64,000 nucleotides of DNA from MPNP01 sp026709725 (GCA_965200805.1 OZ241384.1:806001-870000), one strand, 5' to 3'; numbered from the stretch's first letter, positions 1 through 9,300 are shown. The notes: generated by a model not told the origin, from the letters alone. Translations and numbers: made by a program.

Positions 1-2
1 TG

Positions 3-197
3 TTCGATCTCGTGGTCCTGCTCACCGGCGGCGGCCCCGGCTCGACAACGGAACTGACATCAATCAATCTCAAGCGTGAAGCCTTTGAGAAATGGCGGAC
101 AGGCTATGCATCGGCCTATGCCGTCATTCTCTTTGTGACAATCTTCGGCCTGGCATCAATCTACGTCAAGGCCCTCAACAGGGTCAAGGACCGATGA
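3..197 (+). CDS. Carbohydrate ABC transporter permease, MalF/UgpA type (C-terminal end only)
   Basis: Partial gene; its 5' end lies outside the window and reading is open from base 3. The last 64 residues are visible, with the GGPGSTTEL stretch and a final membrane helix (about AYAVILFVTIFGLASIYVKAL) that are typical of the end of binding-protein-dependent sugar permeases. It is an inner-membrane subunit of an ABC importer for a sugar or polyol. Its stop overlaps the start of the next permease in an ATGA, so the two are translationally coupled. The substrate cannot be read from this fragment. Confidence 0.85.
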   Translation, partial: FDLVVLLTGGGPGSTTELTSINLKREAFEKWRTGYASAYAVILFVTIFGLASIYVKALNRVKDR

Positions 198-1132
198 GCA
201 GCTGGTCGCCGATACAGCCGAGCGGTTTGCAGAAGTGGGTCGCCGGAACACTGGTTGTCATCTATGCGCTGGTGACAATCTTGCCGCTCCTCTGGATCAT
301 CTCAACCGGCTTCAAGACGTCAGTCGACTCGATTGCCTACCCGCCAAAGATCGTGTTTGCGCCCTCACTGGAGGGATATGTCAATCTCTTCACCACGCAG
401 ACACGGCAAACCGAGGACTACCTGGCCAGCAATCCACCCGGCAACTGGTATGAGAAAATCGTGCACGACAAGGGCATGGTGATCGCCGGGCCATCGCGCT
501 TCGGCGAGCGTTTTATCAATTCCGTTATCATCGGCTTCGGTTCAACTTTCCTCTCGGTGTTCCTCGGCACGCTGGCAGCCTATGCGTTCTCGCGTTTCCG
601 GGTTCCCCTGAAGGATGACCTGCTGTTCTTCATCCTGTCCACGCGCATGATGCCGCCCATCGCAGTCGCCATTCCGATCTTTCTCATGTTCCGGACGCTG
701 GGACTGTCCGACACCCATCTTGGAATGATCCTTCTCTACACAGCCGTGAACCTGTCCCTGGCTGTCTGGCTGCTGAAGGGATTCATTGACGAAATTCCGC
801 TTGAATACGAAGAGGCCGCCCTCATTGACGGTTACACGCGCCTGCAAGCCTTCATCAAGGTTGTCCTGCCGCAGTCAATGACGGGGATCGCTTCAACCGC
901 GATCTTCTGTCTGATCTTTGCCTGGAATGAGTATGCCTTTGCCGTGCTCCTGACATCCGGCACCGCACAGACGGCACCGCCATTCATACCGACAATCATC
1001 GGTGTGAGCGGTCAGGACTGGCCGGCTGTTGCCGCAGGTGCAACGCTGTTTCTGGTCCCGGTGATGGTCTTTACCATCCTGTTGCGGCGACATCTGCTGC
1101 GCGGCATCACATTCGGAGCTGTCCGCAAATGA
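194..1132 (+). CDS. Carbohydrate ABC transporter permease, MalG/UgpE type
   Basis: Second inner-membrane permease of the importer, 312 residues. The start at 194 is chosen because it forms an ATGA overlap with the preceding permease; the reading frame is open further upstream but only as antiphase readthrough. About six hydrophobic segments are present, and the EAA loop that contacts the ATPase is seen at EEAALIDGYTRLQAF followed by KVVLPQS, which is the MalG-family signature. A rather long periplasmic loop lies between helices 1 and 2. It ends in an ATGA overlap with the tiny gene at 1129. The pair of permeases, two ATPases and a dihydroxyacetone-type kinase downstream point to uptake of a short polyol or ketose, which is inference. 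Confidence 0.9.
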   Translation: MSSWSPIQPSGLQKWVAGTLVVIYALVTILPLLWIISTGFKTSVDSIAYPPKIVFAPSLEGYVNLFTTQTRQTEDYLASNPPGNWYEKIVHDKGMVIAGPSRFGERFINSVIIGFGSTFLSVFLGTLAAYAFSRFRVPLKDDLLFFILSTRMMPPIAVAIPIFLMFRTLGLSDTHLGMILLYTAVNLSLAVWLLKGFIDEIPLEYEEAALIDGYTRLQAFIKVVLPQSMTGIASTAIFCLIFAWNEYAFAVLLTSGTAQTAPPFIPTIIGVSGQDWPAVAAGATLFLVPVMVFTILLRRHLLRGITFGAVRK

Positions 1133-1317
1133 ACCGCATGATGCAGGACCTTTTGCATCTGCGCCGGGGCGCATGGGAGATGGTGGCCTCCATCATCATC
1201 GCTGTCGGTGTGATCATGCTGATGCAGCCCTTTCTGCTTGTGGTCTACACCTGGTCGTTTCTGGTCACTCTGACCGGTACGGTCATGTTCATCATCGTCA
1301 GTCATCTTCCGGAATAG
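1129..1317 (+). CDS. Small two-helix membrane protein in ABC importer operon
   Basis: 62 residues, starting in an ATGA overlap with the permease stop. Two hydrophobic stretches (about residues 17-36 and 40-58) make it a probable small integral membrane protein. I do not recognise a named family. Small membrane proteins of this sort (DUF2160) accompany permeases in the rhizobial glycerol ABC operon glpSTPQV, so an accessory role in a polyol importer is plausible, but the resemblance is positional only. It sits 67 bases before the first ATPase, inside the operon. Confidence 0.6.
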   Translation: MNRMMQDLLHLRRGAWEMVASIIIAVGVIMLMQPFLLVVYTWSFLVTLTGTVMFIIVSHLPE

Positions 1318-1384
1318 ACCATGATGCCGGATCACCTCCGAACGCTGACACCGGCAGGCATGGACGGCTGAGGCGAACGGTTCC

Positions 1385-2479
1385 ATGGCAGAGATCATCA
1401 TCAGGAATCTACGCAAGGAGTTCGGTGATTTTGTCGCCGTCGAGTCCTCCTCGTTTACCGTCGGTGATGGTGAGTTTTTCATGTTGCTTGGTCCCTCTGG
1501 CTGCGGAAAAACAACCACCCTCCGGATGATTGCCGGTCTTGAGTTACCGACCTCCGGCGAGATTCTCATTGATGGGGACGAGGTCGGCCAGCGGCCTGCC
1601 AGCCAGCGTGACATCGCCTTTGTCTTCCAGATGTTCGCTCTCTATCCCCATATGAATGTCCGCAAGAACATTCGCTATCCACTTGTCAGCCAGGGCATGC
1701 CGGCAGATGAAGTTCGCGCCAGGGTCGACGAAGTTGCCCGGATCCTTGGCATCGAAGCGATTCTTGATCGTCCCGTCGGTGGTCTCTCAGGCGGTGACCG
1801 GCAACGCGTGGCCCTCGGACGGGCCATTGTCAGAAATCCAAAATGCTTCCTCATGGACGAACCGCTTGGTGCTCTTGATGCCGAATTTCGTGAACATATG
1901 GCCAGCGAGTTGCGCAGCCTGCATGACCGGATGGGCGCGACAACAGTCTATGTCACGCACGATCAGCGGGAAGCGATGCAGATGGGTGACAGGATTGTTG
2001 TCATGAACCATGGCATCATTGAACAGTTTGGTGCGCCCCAGGAAATCTACGACTATCCGGCGACCCTCTTTGTTGCCGACTTTATCGGATCCCCACCGAT
2101 GAACACCCTTGACCTTGACGGCACGCTGCCAACCGGAAGCGCACATGTCACCCTTGGCGACCAGAGCTTCGCGATCCGCCCACTGACCGAACCCGCCACG
2201 GGCGCACTGGCGCTCGGTGTGCGCCCCGAACATGTGTCCTTTGATGATCAATCAGCCTATCGGGGCACCGTCACAGCGATCGAGTATCTCGGCACAACCC
2301 AGATCATAACCCTGGATTCCCCCAATGGCACAATGAAGGCACGCCAGCCATCCGGCATCCCGATCCGGGAGGGTGAGAGCGTCGGCCTGGCATTCCGCTC
2401 CGAACTGGTCACAATCTTTGACAGGGATACCGGCACTGCGATTGGGTCCGAAAGACCTGCAGGTGGTGATAATGGCTGA
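1385..2479 (+). CDS. ABC transporter ATP-binding protein, MalK/UgpC type (first of two)
   Basis: 364 residues. Walker A is GPSGCGKTT near residue 36, the Walker B is FLMDEPLGALD near 158, and the H-loop is YVTHDQ near 190. The signature motif reads LSGGD rather than LSGGQ. The last third is the TOBE-containing regulatory domain of sugar-importer ATPases (GVRPEHV). It energises the permeases encoded just upstream. It overlaps the second ATPase by 8 bases. Two different ATPases in one importer operon suggest a heterodimer, as in the rhizobial glycerol system. Confidence 0.92.
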   Translation: MAEIIIRNLRKEFGDFVAVESSSFTVGDGEFFMLLGPSGCGKTTTLRMIAGLELPTSGEILIDGDEVGQRPASQRDIAFVFQMFALYPHMNVRKNIRYPLVSQGMPADEVRARVDEVARILGIEAILDRPVGGLSGGDRQRVALGRAIVRNPKCFLMDEPLGALDAEFREHMASELRSLHDRMGATTVYVTHDQREAMQMGDRIVVMNHGIIEQFGAPQEIYDYPATLFVADFIGSPPMNTLDLDGTLPTGSAHVTLGDQSFAIRPLTEPATGALALGVRPEHVSFDDQSAYRGTVTAIEYLGTTQIITLDSPNGTMKARQPSGIPIREGESVGLAFRSELVTIFDRDTGTAIGSERPAGGDNG

Positions 2480-3467
2480 AGTCGTCCTCCAGAATATCTC
2501 AAAATCTTTCGGCACAATTGCCGCTGTGGATGATGTCAGCCTGACCATTGAGGATGGCGATTTTCTGGTCCTGCTCGGGCCAACCGGTGCCGGCAAGACA
2601 ACCCTGCTGCGTCTTGTTTCCGGCCTCGAGAACCCCGACAAGGGAACTGTGTCCATTGGTGGCCGGGATGCCACCACAGACATTCCGGCGATGCGCAATG
2701 TCGCCATGGTGTTTCAGCAGTACTCCCTCTATCCCCATATGACTGTGGCCGAAAATCTTGCCTTCCCGCTTCGTTCACCCCTGTTGCGGACACCGGATGC
2801 GGAAATCCAGCGCAAAATCCGGGAGATTGCCGAGATTCTTCAGATTGATCACAAGCTTGAAAACCGGACAACAGCCCTGTCAGGCGGTGAGATGCAGCGG
2901 GTGGCGATCGGTCGCGCACTGGTGCGGGATCCGGCGATTTACCTTATGGATGAACCCCTCAGCTCCCTTGATGCCAAACTCCGGGCCGACCTGCGGATCG
3001 AGCTCAAACGGATCCAGGCCCAGCTTGGTGCGACCCTTCTCTATGTCACCCATGACCAGATCGAGGCGATGACGATGGCCAACCGAATTGGCGTTCTCGA
3101 ATCCGGACACCTGGTGCAGGTCGGCTCGCCCCGGGAGATCTATGAAGATCCCGTCAGTCTCTATGTCGGCAGTCGGCTGGGTCTGCCGCGCATCAATGCC
3201 ATACCCGCCAGCCTCTTTGGCGGCGCACCCGCGGGTGCCGCCCTGATCGGTCTGCGTCCCGAGCATATTGAGCAGGGACAGGGCAAACCCTCCAAGGTCC
3301 TCCGGCTGGAACATCTTGGTGACCAGACGCAATTGCATCTTGATCTTGATGGGCACAGAATCATCACCCTGACGGATATCCATTCCAGGCTGCAACCGGG
3401 CGACACCATTCGCATCCGGCCCCGGGATCCATTATTTTTCGACGCATCAGGGCAACGCATTCGATAG
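2472..3467 (+). CDS. ABC transporter ATP-binding protein, MalK/UgpC type (second of two)
   Basis: 331 residues. The start at ATG 2472 overlaps the upstream ATPase by 8 bases and gives the usual N-terminus (AEVVLQNISKSFG); the open frame further upstream overlaps the other gene and is rejected. Walker A is GPTGAGKTT, signature LSGGEMQR, Walker B IYLMDEPLSSLDAKLR, H-loop YVTHDQIEAM. A shorter TOBE-type C-terminal domain (GLRPEHI) follows. It is the likely heterodimer partner of the preceding ATPase. The kinase gene begins 12 bases after its stop, so it belongs to the same operon. Confidence 0.93.
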   Translation: MAEVVLQNISKSFGTIAAVDDVSLTIEDGDFLVLLGPTGAGKTTLLRLVSGLENPDKGTVSIGGRDATTDIPAMRNVAMVFQQYSLYPHMTVAENLAFPLRSPLLRTPDAEIQRKIREIAEILQIDHKLENRTTALSGGEMQRVAIGRALVRDPAIYLMDEPLSSLDAKLRADLRIELKRIQAQLGATLLYVTHDQIEAMTMANRIGVLESGHLVQVGSPREIYEDPVSLYVGSRLGLPRINAIPASLFGGAPAGAALIGLRPEHIEQGQGKPSKVLRLEHLGDQTQLHLDLDGHRIITLTDIHSRLQPGDTIRIRPRDPLFFDASGQRIR

Positions 3468-3479
3468 GATCAAACCAGC

Positions 3480-5102
3480 ATGAACCAGTTCATCAACCAA
3501 CGCGACACCATCGTCACGGACGCCATCGATGGCCTCCTCAGATCCTCCGAAGGGCGTCTGGCCCGACTTGATGGCTTTCCGCATATCAAGGTCGTCATCC
3601 GAACCGACCGGAATCCCTCCCATGTTGCACTCATCTCCGGCGGTGGGTCCGGTCATGAACCCAGCCATGCCGGATTCGTCGGTGAGGGAATGCTGAGTGC
3701 CGCCATCTGTGGTGATATCTTTGCCTCGCCATCAGTTGATGCTGTCCTTGCCGGGATCCTCGCCGTCACTGGCGCGGCCGGATGCCTTCTCATCGTCAAG
3801 AACTACACCGGTGATCGGCTGAACTTCGGCCTCGCCGCCGAGCGGGCCCGAGCCCTCGGTCTCAAGGTCAGAATGGTTGTTGTCGGTGATGACATTGCCC
3901 TGCCCGATCTCCCCCAACCCCGCGGCGTCGCCGGAACGCTGTTCGTGCACAAGATCGCCGGTGCCCTTGCGGCATCCGGAGCCAGCCTCGCAGCCGTTGC
4001 CGATACCGCCCAACGTGTGGCCGGTCAGGTCCGCTCCATTGGCATGTCGCTTGATACATGCACAATTCCCGGCTCACCCCGGGAGGACCGGATCCCGGCA
4101 GGCCAGGCTGAACTCGGGCTGGGCATTCATGGCGAACCCGGTGTGGATCGTGTTGATTTCTCCACGGCCGAAACCGCCATGGCTCTCGTTCTGGAACGGC
4201 TGGAGACCCATTCGAGCGAGGGTCCTCTCATTGCCCTCCTCAACAATCTTGGTGGTTGCACACCCCTTGAGATGAGTGTCTTGGCCCATGCCCTCCACCG
4301 TGCCCCCCTCGCGGACCGGATCGAGGGCATCCTGGGCCCGGCCCCCCTCATGACATCACTCGACATGAAGGGGTTCTCTGTCTCACTCCTTGCTCCGACC
4401 GAAAATGATCGCGCCGCCCTGCAATCTCCTGTATCCCTGCCTGCCTGGGCACCCCTTCGCGCCACAGGGACACCCGTGACCGTCGCCCTGCCCGATGGGC
4501 TGCAACCCCGCAAACCCACCCCATCGACCCATCCCCAGGCTCACGCGATCATGCAGACATGCTGCCATGCGCTTCTCGATGCCGAAGCCGATCTCAATGC
4601 CCTTGATGCAAAATCGGGCGATGGTGACACCGGCAGCACCCTGGCCACAGCTGCGCGTTCGCTCCAGGCCAGGCTTGACCAGCTCCCGTTGGCCGTGACC
4701 CCGGAACTCTTCAGTGCCATCGGGCAGGAACTCAGCGAAACCATGGGCGGCTCCTCAGGTGTCCTGATGGCGATCTTTTTCGCTGCTGCCGGTGAAGCAT
4801 CCGCCCGGGGCGACACAATCCCGAATTCACTCAAGGCCGGTCTTGACCGGATCATGCACGTTGGCGGCGCTCACCCCGGTGACCGCACCCTGATCGATGC
4901 CCTTGAACCCGCCCTCGCGCAACTCAGGCACGGCTGCGGCCCGGCAGCTGCAGCAGCACGGCACGGTGCCAATGCAACGGCCGCCCTCACGCAAGCGAGA
5001 GCCGGACGCGCCAGTTATGTTTCCGCCGAAAACCTCACAGGTCACAACGATCCCGGAGCCGAAGCCGTCGCACGTCTTTTCGAGGCCCTGGCTGCAACGT
5101 GA
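3480..5102 (+). CDS. dak: Dihydroxyacetone kinase family protein, fused DhaK-DhaL (ATP-dependent)
   Basis: 540 residues. Residues 1-340 are a DhaK domain with GGGSGHEP (54-61) and His217 in GIHGEPG, the position of the histidine that binds the ketose covalently in Citrobacter and E. coli enzymes. Residues 355-540 are a DhaL domain with the metal/ATP-binding SGDGDTG (379-385) and MGGSSG. The one-chain layout is that of ATP-dependent kinases, not the PTS-dependent DhaKLM. The product would be dihydroxyacetone phosphate or a tetrulose phosphate. It closes the importer operon, so it probably phosphorylates the imported substrate or its oxidation product. Related kinases act on erythrulose, so the exact substrate is open. 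Confidence 0.9.
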   Translation: MNQFINQRDTIVTDAIDGLLRSSEGRLARLDGFPHIKVVIRTDRNPSHVALISGGGSGHEPSHAGFVGEGMLSAAICGDIFASPSVDAVLAGILAVTGAAGCLLIVKNYTGDRLNFGLAAERARALGLKVRMVVVGDDIALPDLPQPRGVAGTLFVHKIAGALAASGASLAAVADTAQRVAGQVRSIGMSLDTCTIPGSPREDRIPAGQAELGLGIHGEPGVDRVDFSTAETAMALVLERLETHSSEGPLIALLNNLGGCTPLEMSVLAHALHRAPLADRIEGILGPAPLMTSLDMKGFSVSLLAPTENDRAALQSPVSLPAWAPLRATGTPVTVALPDGLQPRKPTPSTHPQAHAIMQTCCHALLDAEADLNALDAKSGDGDTGSTLATAARSLQARLDQLPLAVTPELFSAIGQELSETMGGSSGVLMAIFFAAAGEASARGDTIPNSLKAGLDRIMHVGGAHPGDRTLIDALEPALAQLRHGCGPAAAAARHGANATAALTQARAGRASYVSAENLTGHNDPGAEAVARLFEALAAT

Positions 5103-5167
5103 TGCGGGCGGCATTCAGTCGCTCCGGGCTCTCCGGTGTTCAGGGAGGACAATTCGGGCGCAAGCAT

Positions 5168-5211
5168 GAAATTGACTGCACCAGACTCCGAATCGGAGTG
5201 AAATCAATTTC
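5168..5211. other. Nested inverted repeat between convergent genes
   Basis: Two concentric dyads: outer arms GAAATTGA (5168-5175) and TCAATTTC (5204-5211), inner arms ACTCCG (5185-5190) and CGGAGT (5194-5199) around AAT. It lies between the convergent kinase and Fic genes, so a bidirectional transcription terminator is the simplest reading, although the T-run afterwards is weak. A protein-binding or recombination site is also possible. Nothing else was recognised between 5103 and 5363. Confidence 0.35.
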
Positions 5212-5363
5212 TGTTTGCCGGATCCATCACAGATCAAGGTCTCAGATGACACTTCTCCGTTTACCCATTTGAATCACTGAATTCCTTTCAACAATCCCGC
5301 ATGGTGATGTGCATCGCTCCTGTCGGTGTTTGGTCATTTCCAGGAACCGGCGGCTTGCACTCC

Positions 5364-6911
5364 TCAGGAAGATTCGCCTCCGATCATCTGCCATTGCCTT
5401 GTTCCCGCATCGGCCAAAAATTCTGCAAAGGGTCGGATGTCACCCTGCACACTTGCCGCTTCCAGTGTACGCATGTAGTCGTTTCTTTCCTCGACACGGA
5501 TGACCGTCCAGGATTGACCCGCTGCGGCCCGCATCACATTCATCAGGAAGCGCGCGATGCGACCGTTGCCATCCAAAAATGGGTGGATGAACACGAAGAT
5601 GAAGTGGCCCAACACAATCCGGGGCGCCGGGTTCTCCTCCGCCTTGAGAAGATCGAAAAAGACCGGCATGCAGTCCCGGACAGCTTCGGCGCTCATGGGC
5701 ACATGCCGCGATTGCCTGATGAAGACCGGCAAGGATCGGTAACCGGCCAACTGCGAGGCCTTCAGGATGCCAGCCGTCACGGATGGTGCAAACAGACCGC
5801 GATACCAATTGATCAGATCCTGTTCGATGACCTCACCCGCATCAGCACCTCCCAGAATCGTTCGGACGCTCTCTTTCACTGCAATGAAAGCTTCCCAGTA
5901 TCCACGGGCCGCAAGCGCATCTTTCAGCACGCGGTCTTCGTCACCCGCTTCCGGATTCCATGCACCCGATCGCACCTTCTCGATCAGTTCCGGTGACACC
6001 CGATAGCCCTCGATGGAGAGCGAGTGATATGCATCCTCGGCATAGATGTCGTCGATCTGGTTGAGGTATGCCTCGATATTCCCGGTAATGGGTTGCGCCT
6101 TTGGAAAGATCTCAATTACATCCCCGCGCATGCTCTCCCACTTCAGTCGGATGCGATGCACATGGGGTGAAGTTATCCGCCCGGCATTGGCCACAGAAAC
6201 TGATTGCTCAAATGGATTGATCTCACGCACATCGTGGAACGCCGCCTTCATGGCTGACACGATCTCGTCGGCTATTTTTTCTGCACCAATGCTGCGAAAA
6301 GCACCGGCGAGACGGCCTGCGGCACGCGTATGTCCCCCATCCAGGAGTCTGCCCAGGAGGCGCAATACGTCCGGCATCATCGCAAGAACGGCACGGACCT
6401 CTGTCGGGTGATTCCCAAAATGGGCTCCGGGGACAAGGATCAGCGCATCCTCGACCGAGAACAGTCGCAGCCCGTCTGATATCCGCAGCGCATCGCCCGA
6501 CGCGACAGTGGCGCGTGCTTCAAGGAGCGATGTGTTGTGAGGCAGATCAGTCTTCGAATTGCCGCCCTTGTTTGACCGGACTAAGAGTTGTGCGGGAACG
6601 GTGTTGTCTCCAGCATGCAGAGCAAGTGACTGTTCGGGTGATAGAGACCAGTCCTCACCAAACCGGTCCGAGAGATACTGGGCGCAAAAGCTCCAGTAGG
6701 ATGTGTACCATGCGGTGCTTGCACCGGTGTTTTCGTCCGGTGACGACGGGATATACCATCCTTTCATGACCTTCTTGAGGAAGCCCGACTTCACAAGACG
6801 CTCCCGGTGTATGCGCGAGAGATCCCTGGAGCGAATGGCGACCCTGCCCTCTGATTGCAGGAAGTTCAGAACTTCCAGCGCGTTTGCAAGCTTTTCCGCT
6901 GCACCTGGCAC
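5364..6911 (-). CDS. Fic family protein with AbiEi-like winged-helix N-terminus
   Basis: About 515 residues. The Fic core shows HPFLDGNGRIAR near residue 443, matching the HPFx(D/E)GNGRxxR catalytic loop that transfers AMP (or another nucleotide moiety) to target hydroxyls. About 150 residues upstream lies SLSIEG, which fits the (S/T)xxxE(G/N) inhibitory-helix motif, so this is an autoinhibited class II Fic protein. The N-terminal 60 residues (LQSEGRVAIRSRDLSR through GWYIP) resemble the winged-helix of AbiEi-type antitoxins and suggest DNA binding. The GTG at 6911 follows a GGAGG; a GTG at 6944 in the same frame lies at or before the predicted transcription start, so it is less likely. The gene stands alone. 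Target unknown. Confidence 0.85.
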   Translation of the reverse strand: MPGAAEKLANALEVLNFLQSEGRVAIRSRDLSRIHRERLVKSGFLKKVMKGWYIPSSPDENTGASTAWYTSYWSFCAQYLSDRFGEDWSLSPEQSLALHAGDNTVPAQLLVRSNKGGNSKTDLPHNTSLLEARATVASGDALRISDGLRLFSVEDALILVPGAHFGNHPTEVRAVLAMMPDVLRLLGRLLDGGHTRAAGRLAGAFRSIGAEKIADEIVSAMKAAFHDVREINPFEQSVSVANAGRITSPHVHRIRLKWESMRGDVIEIFPKAQPITGNIEAYLNQIDDIYAEDAYHSLSIEGYRVSPELIEKVRSGAWNPEAGDEDRVLKDALAARGYWEAFIAVKESVRTILGGADAGEVIEQDLINWYRGLFAPSVTAGILKASQLAGYRSLPVFIRQSRHVPMSAEAVRDCMPVFFDLLKAEENPAPRIVLGHFIFVFIHPFLDGNGRIARFLMNVMRAAAGQSWTVIRVEERNDYMRTLEAASVQGDIRPFAEFLADAGTRQWQMIGGESS

Positions 6912-6947
6912 GACACCCCCGCCTCCGATCAATGATTGAAACACGCT

Positions 6948-6976
6948 TCTATACAGAATTCAGGTTTATATGTCGA
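6948..6976 (-). promoter_or_regulatory. Predicted sigma-70 type promoter of the Fic gene
   Basis: On the minus strand TCGACA (6976-6971) and TATAGA (6953-6948) are separated by 17 bases, five-sixths matches to each consensus box. Transcription would start near 6940, which argues for the GTG start at 6911 rather than 6944. Confidence 0.4.
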
Positions 6977-7785
6977 GCAAAAATTAGGTTATTGTGATGT
7001 TCATCAGTTCGGAAAAGGCGATGGGCATATTTTCGGTTATCATGGCCGTCAACGTTTGGCTACCGGAATTTCTCTGGAGAATCCGCAGCAAGGCCACGGT
7101 CAAATGGGGCGGGCGGTTCCGGTCAGGGCTCATTCCGGACTGTCCTGATGACTGTTTGATGAAGGTCTTCATCCTGTTCACTCCTTCACCGCCCGGATGA
7201 GAAAATCCTGGATTGGTACAAACGAAAGGCTGTCATGACTTCGACGGTGTGAATCTGCAGTGGATTGGGATCTCTGCCCCCGGCGATCCAGACAATCTCT
7301 CACCCGGATTCGATCAACCCGTTCGATCATCGGAGAGATTGATCTGCAGCATGCGGTCAATCGTCCTGGTCGCGGTCGTGATCCGGGCCAATCGGAGCAC
7401 CGCATGTCGGTTCTGCATTCAAGGAATGAACCCTGCCGCCGCAAGAGACCTGCCCGTGCGCGCCGAAACACTGCCACCATGCCGGATCAGGGTTTCGCTG
7501 AAATCGAAAGCAGGGAGGCCGGTGGACGACCGTCACGGTTGAGAGGCATCCTGTGCACACAACTCAGATCCGAAACCCATCGCAACGGGATTCTGGAGGC
7601 AGATGCCTGTGGTGCCGCTCCGACAGCAATCGGCCCCATCACAACAACGGGTGCAGGGACCGTCGCAGGTCCATCGGTGGCGTCACGGACAGCAAAACAC
7701 ATCATCATGCGACAGGGGACAACCATCCGGTGCCAGTGTGAAATGATCAAACCGCGGGCAGAATCTCAGGGTGAGACGTGGCGGC
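6977..7785. other. 809-base stretch without a supported gene
   Basis: Open frames exist on both strands but none resembles a family I know. On the minus strand the pattern suggests worn-out coding DNA downstream of the peptidase gene: frame-broken stretches at 7750-7178, then AAGGAG eight bases before ATG 7172, opening a 62-codon frame to 6984. That small frame (starting KTFIKQSSGQSG) could be a real gene or a scrap, and is not called. Confidence 0.4.
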
Positions 7786-9300
7786 CTAGCGGTCGACTGT
7801 GTCCATCCGGGGAGTGACTTGAGCAGGATCGGGCATGGAATCGTGCGGGTTCTCGTCAATCGGCCAGATCTTTCTCTTGAGATTGTGGTAGCTGTTCGTG
7901 GCTGGATTGTTCGGATACGGCCCGTCGACAGAGGCATAGAGGACATGGGCGGCGATGGCGGAAAACGCATCATGGAAGTGATTGGTGGACTTGACCACAA
8001 GCAGGGCCCTTCTCGAGGGATTGATACCAAAGCTTGCAAACACATCCGGATGGAAGACCTGACTGCGTACGGTGTTCAGGATGACATCGATACCCCCGAT
8101 CATGATCCGGACACTGTCACCGAGTGGCACGACACTTGCACCAAAGCTCTGAACCGCATCAGGCAGAATGCGGCGCACCGTGACGTTTGCGTCAAGCGGT
8201 TCGCCGCCTGAATGGGACATCTTCCCCCCGAAGCGCAGACGCAATTCGGTGCCTTCGCCGGCTGACATGCAGGTGCGGACTGCGATTGGATCCCAGATGG
8301 TTGCCAACGCGGCATTGCCCATCTTGCGCTGGATCATCTCACGCAGAATGACTGTGGAGTCTCCAGGGGCACCGCCGCCCGGATTGTCCCACACATCGGC
8401 AACCACAACCGGTTTGCTGGTCAGCGAGCAGGCTTTGTCCAGAGCCTCGCATGGCGTCAGAAAATCCGGCCGTGTCCGACCCCTCATCGAAAACACCTCC
8501 ATCCCGAGTTTTTGGGCGAGCCGATCCCCCTCATCCTTTGCATCATCGGTAATCACAATGATCCTGGCCCCAAGATCCGGGACATCGCCCGCCATGAACC
8601 CATGAATGAGCGAAACGGACAGGATTCCGCCGCAGCCCTCGATCGCCCTCAACGCATCAATAAAACTGCGCATCGGCTCCTGACTTGTTGGAAAGACATC
8701 AATGAGCCGACAATCGAAGGTCGATATCACGGGCACGATCCGCCCCGTTGCCGCACTGTCCACAAGGTCGACAAGGTCCTCCGCTGCCCTGACGAAGTCG
8801 GTATGGGGGAACTCCTTGAAGACTGTGATCAGATCGGCATTCTCGACACGTCTGGCAGACAGGTGGCTGTGCGGGTCAAATGTGACCCCGACAATGACAT
8901 CAGGCCCGACAACAGAGCGCACGGCTTCGAGCAACTCGCCCTCGCAATCGAGACAATCCTGGGCCACCATCGCGCCATGCAATCCAAGCAGCACGATGTC
9001 CACCGGGAGCGCCAGGTGAAGCTCTTCAAGGAGTTGGTCACGCAGGGTTTCCCAGGTCCTCTGGTTGATTATGCCACCCGGCTCGGCCCAGGTCGCCGTC
9101 CCCTCGATCAATGTCCAATGCATTTTTTCGGCTTTTGCCCGGGCAACCGGATAGATCGCACTGCACAATGTTGGTGTCGAGGGGTGCAGACCGGGGGGTG
9201 CGTAGAAACTGTCCCTGAAATCACGCAAGTCCGTCCGCAACGGCGAAAAGGTGTTGGTTTCCGTAGCGATTGATCCGAGGAAGACACGTCTCGGGCTCAT
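7786..9300 (-). CDS. M81 family metallopeptidase (MlrC-like)
   Basis: 504 residues, full length for the family. The N-terminus (RVFLGSIATETNTFSPL), GLHGAMV, DPHSHLS (about 140) and PHTD motifs are those of the MlrC/DUF1485 domain, a zinc peptidase whose founding member opens linearised microcystin; most members have unknown peptide substrates. The C-terminal half (VVVADVWDNPGGGAPGDST, CMSAGEGTEL) is the MlrC C-terminal domain. Its start overlaps the stop of the upstream ATPase gene in an ATGA, so it is co-translated with a peptide importer, which suggests that it acts in the cytoplasm on the imported peptide or related amide. The first 32 codons are copied elsewhere in the window (18822-18996). 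Confidence 0.92.
   Translation of the reverse strand: MSPRRVFLGSIATETNTFSPLRTDLRDFRDSFYAPPGLHPSTPTLCSAIYPVARAKAEKMHWTLIEGTATWAEPGGIINQRTWETLRDQLLEELHLALPVDIVLLGLHGAMVAQDCLDCEGELLEAVRSVVGPDVIVGVTFDPHSHLSARRVENADLITVFKEFPHTDFVRAAEDLVDLVDSAATGRIVPVISTFDCRLIDVFPTSQEPMRSFIDALRAIEGCGGILSVSLIHGFMAGDVPDLGARIIVITDDAKDEGDRLAQKLGMEVFSMRGRTRPDFLTPCEALDKACSLTSKPVVVADVWDNPGGGAPGDSTVILREMIQRKMGNAALATIWDPIAVRTCMSAGEGTELRLRFGGKMSHSGGEPLDANVTVRRILPDAVQSFGASVVPLGDSVRIMIGGIDVILNTVRSQVFHPDVFASFGINPSRRALLVVKSTNHFHDAFSAIAAHVLYASVDGPYPNNPATNSYHNLKRKIWPIDENPHDSMPDPAQVTPRMDTVDR

Noticed and set aside
7260..7817. 185-codon plus-strand open frame
   Set aside because: No start site, composition like reverse-read coding DNA, no recognisable motif; overlaps the end of the M81 gene.
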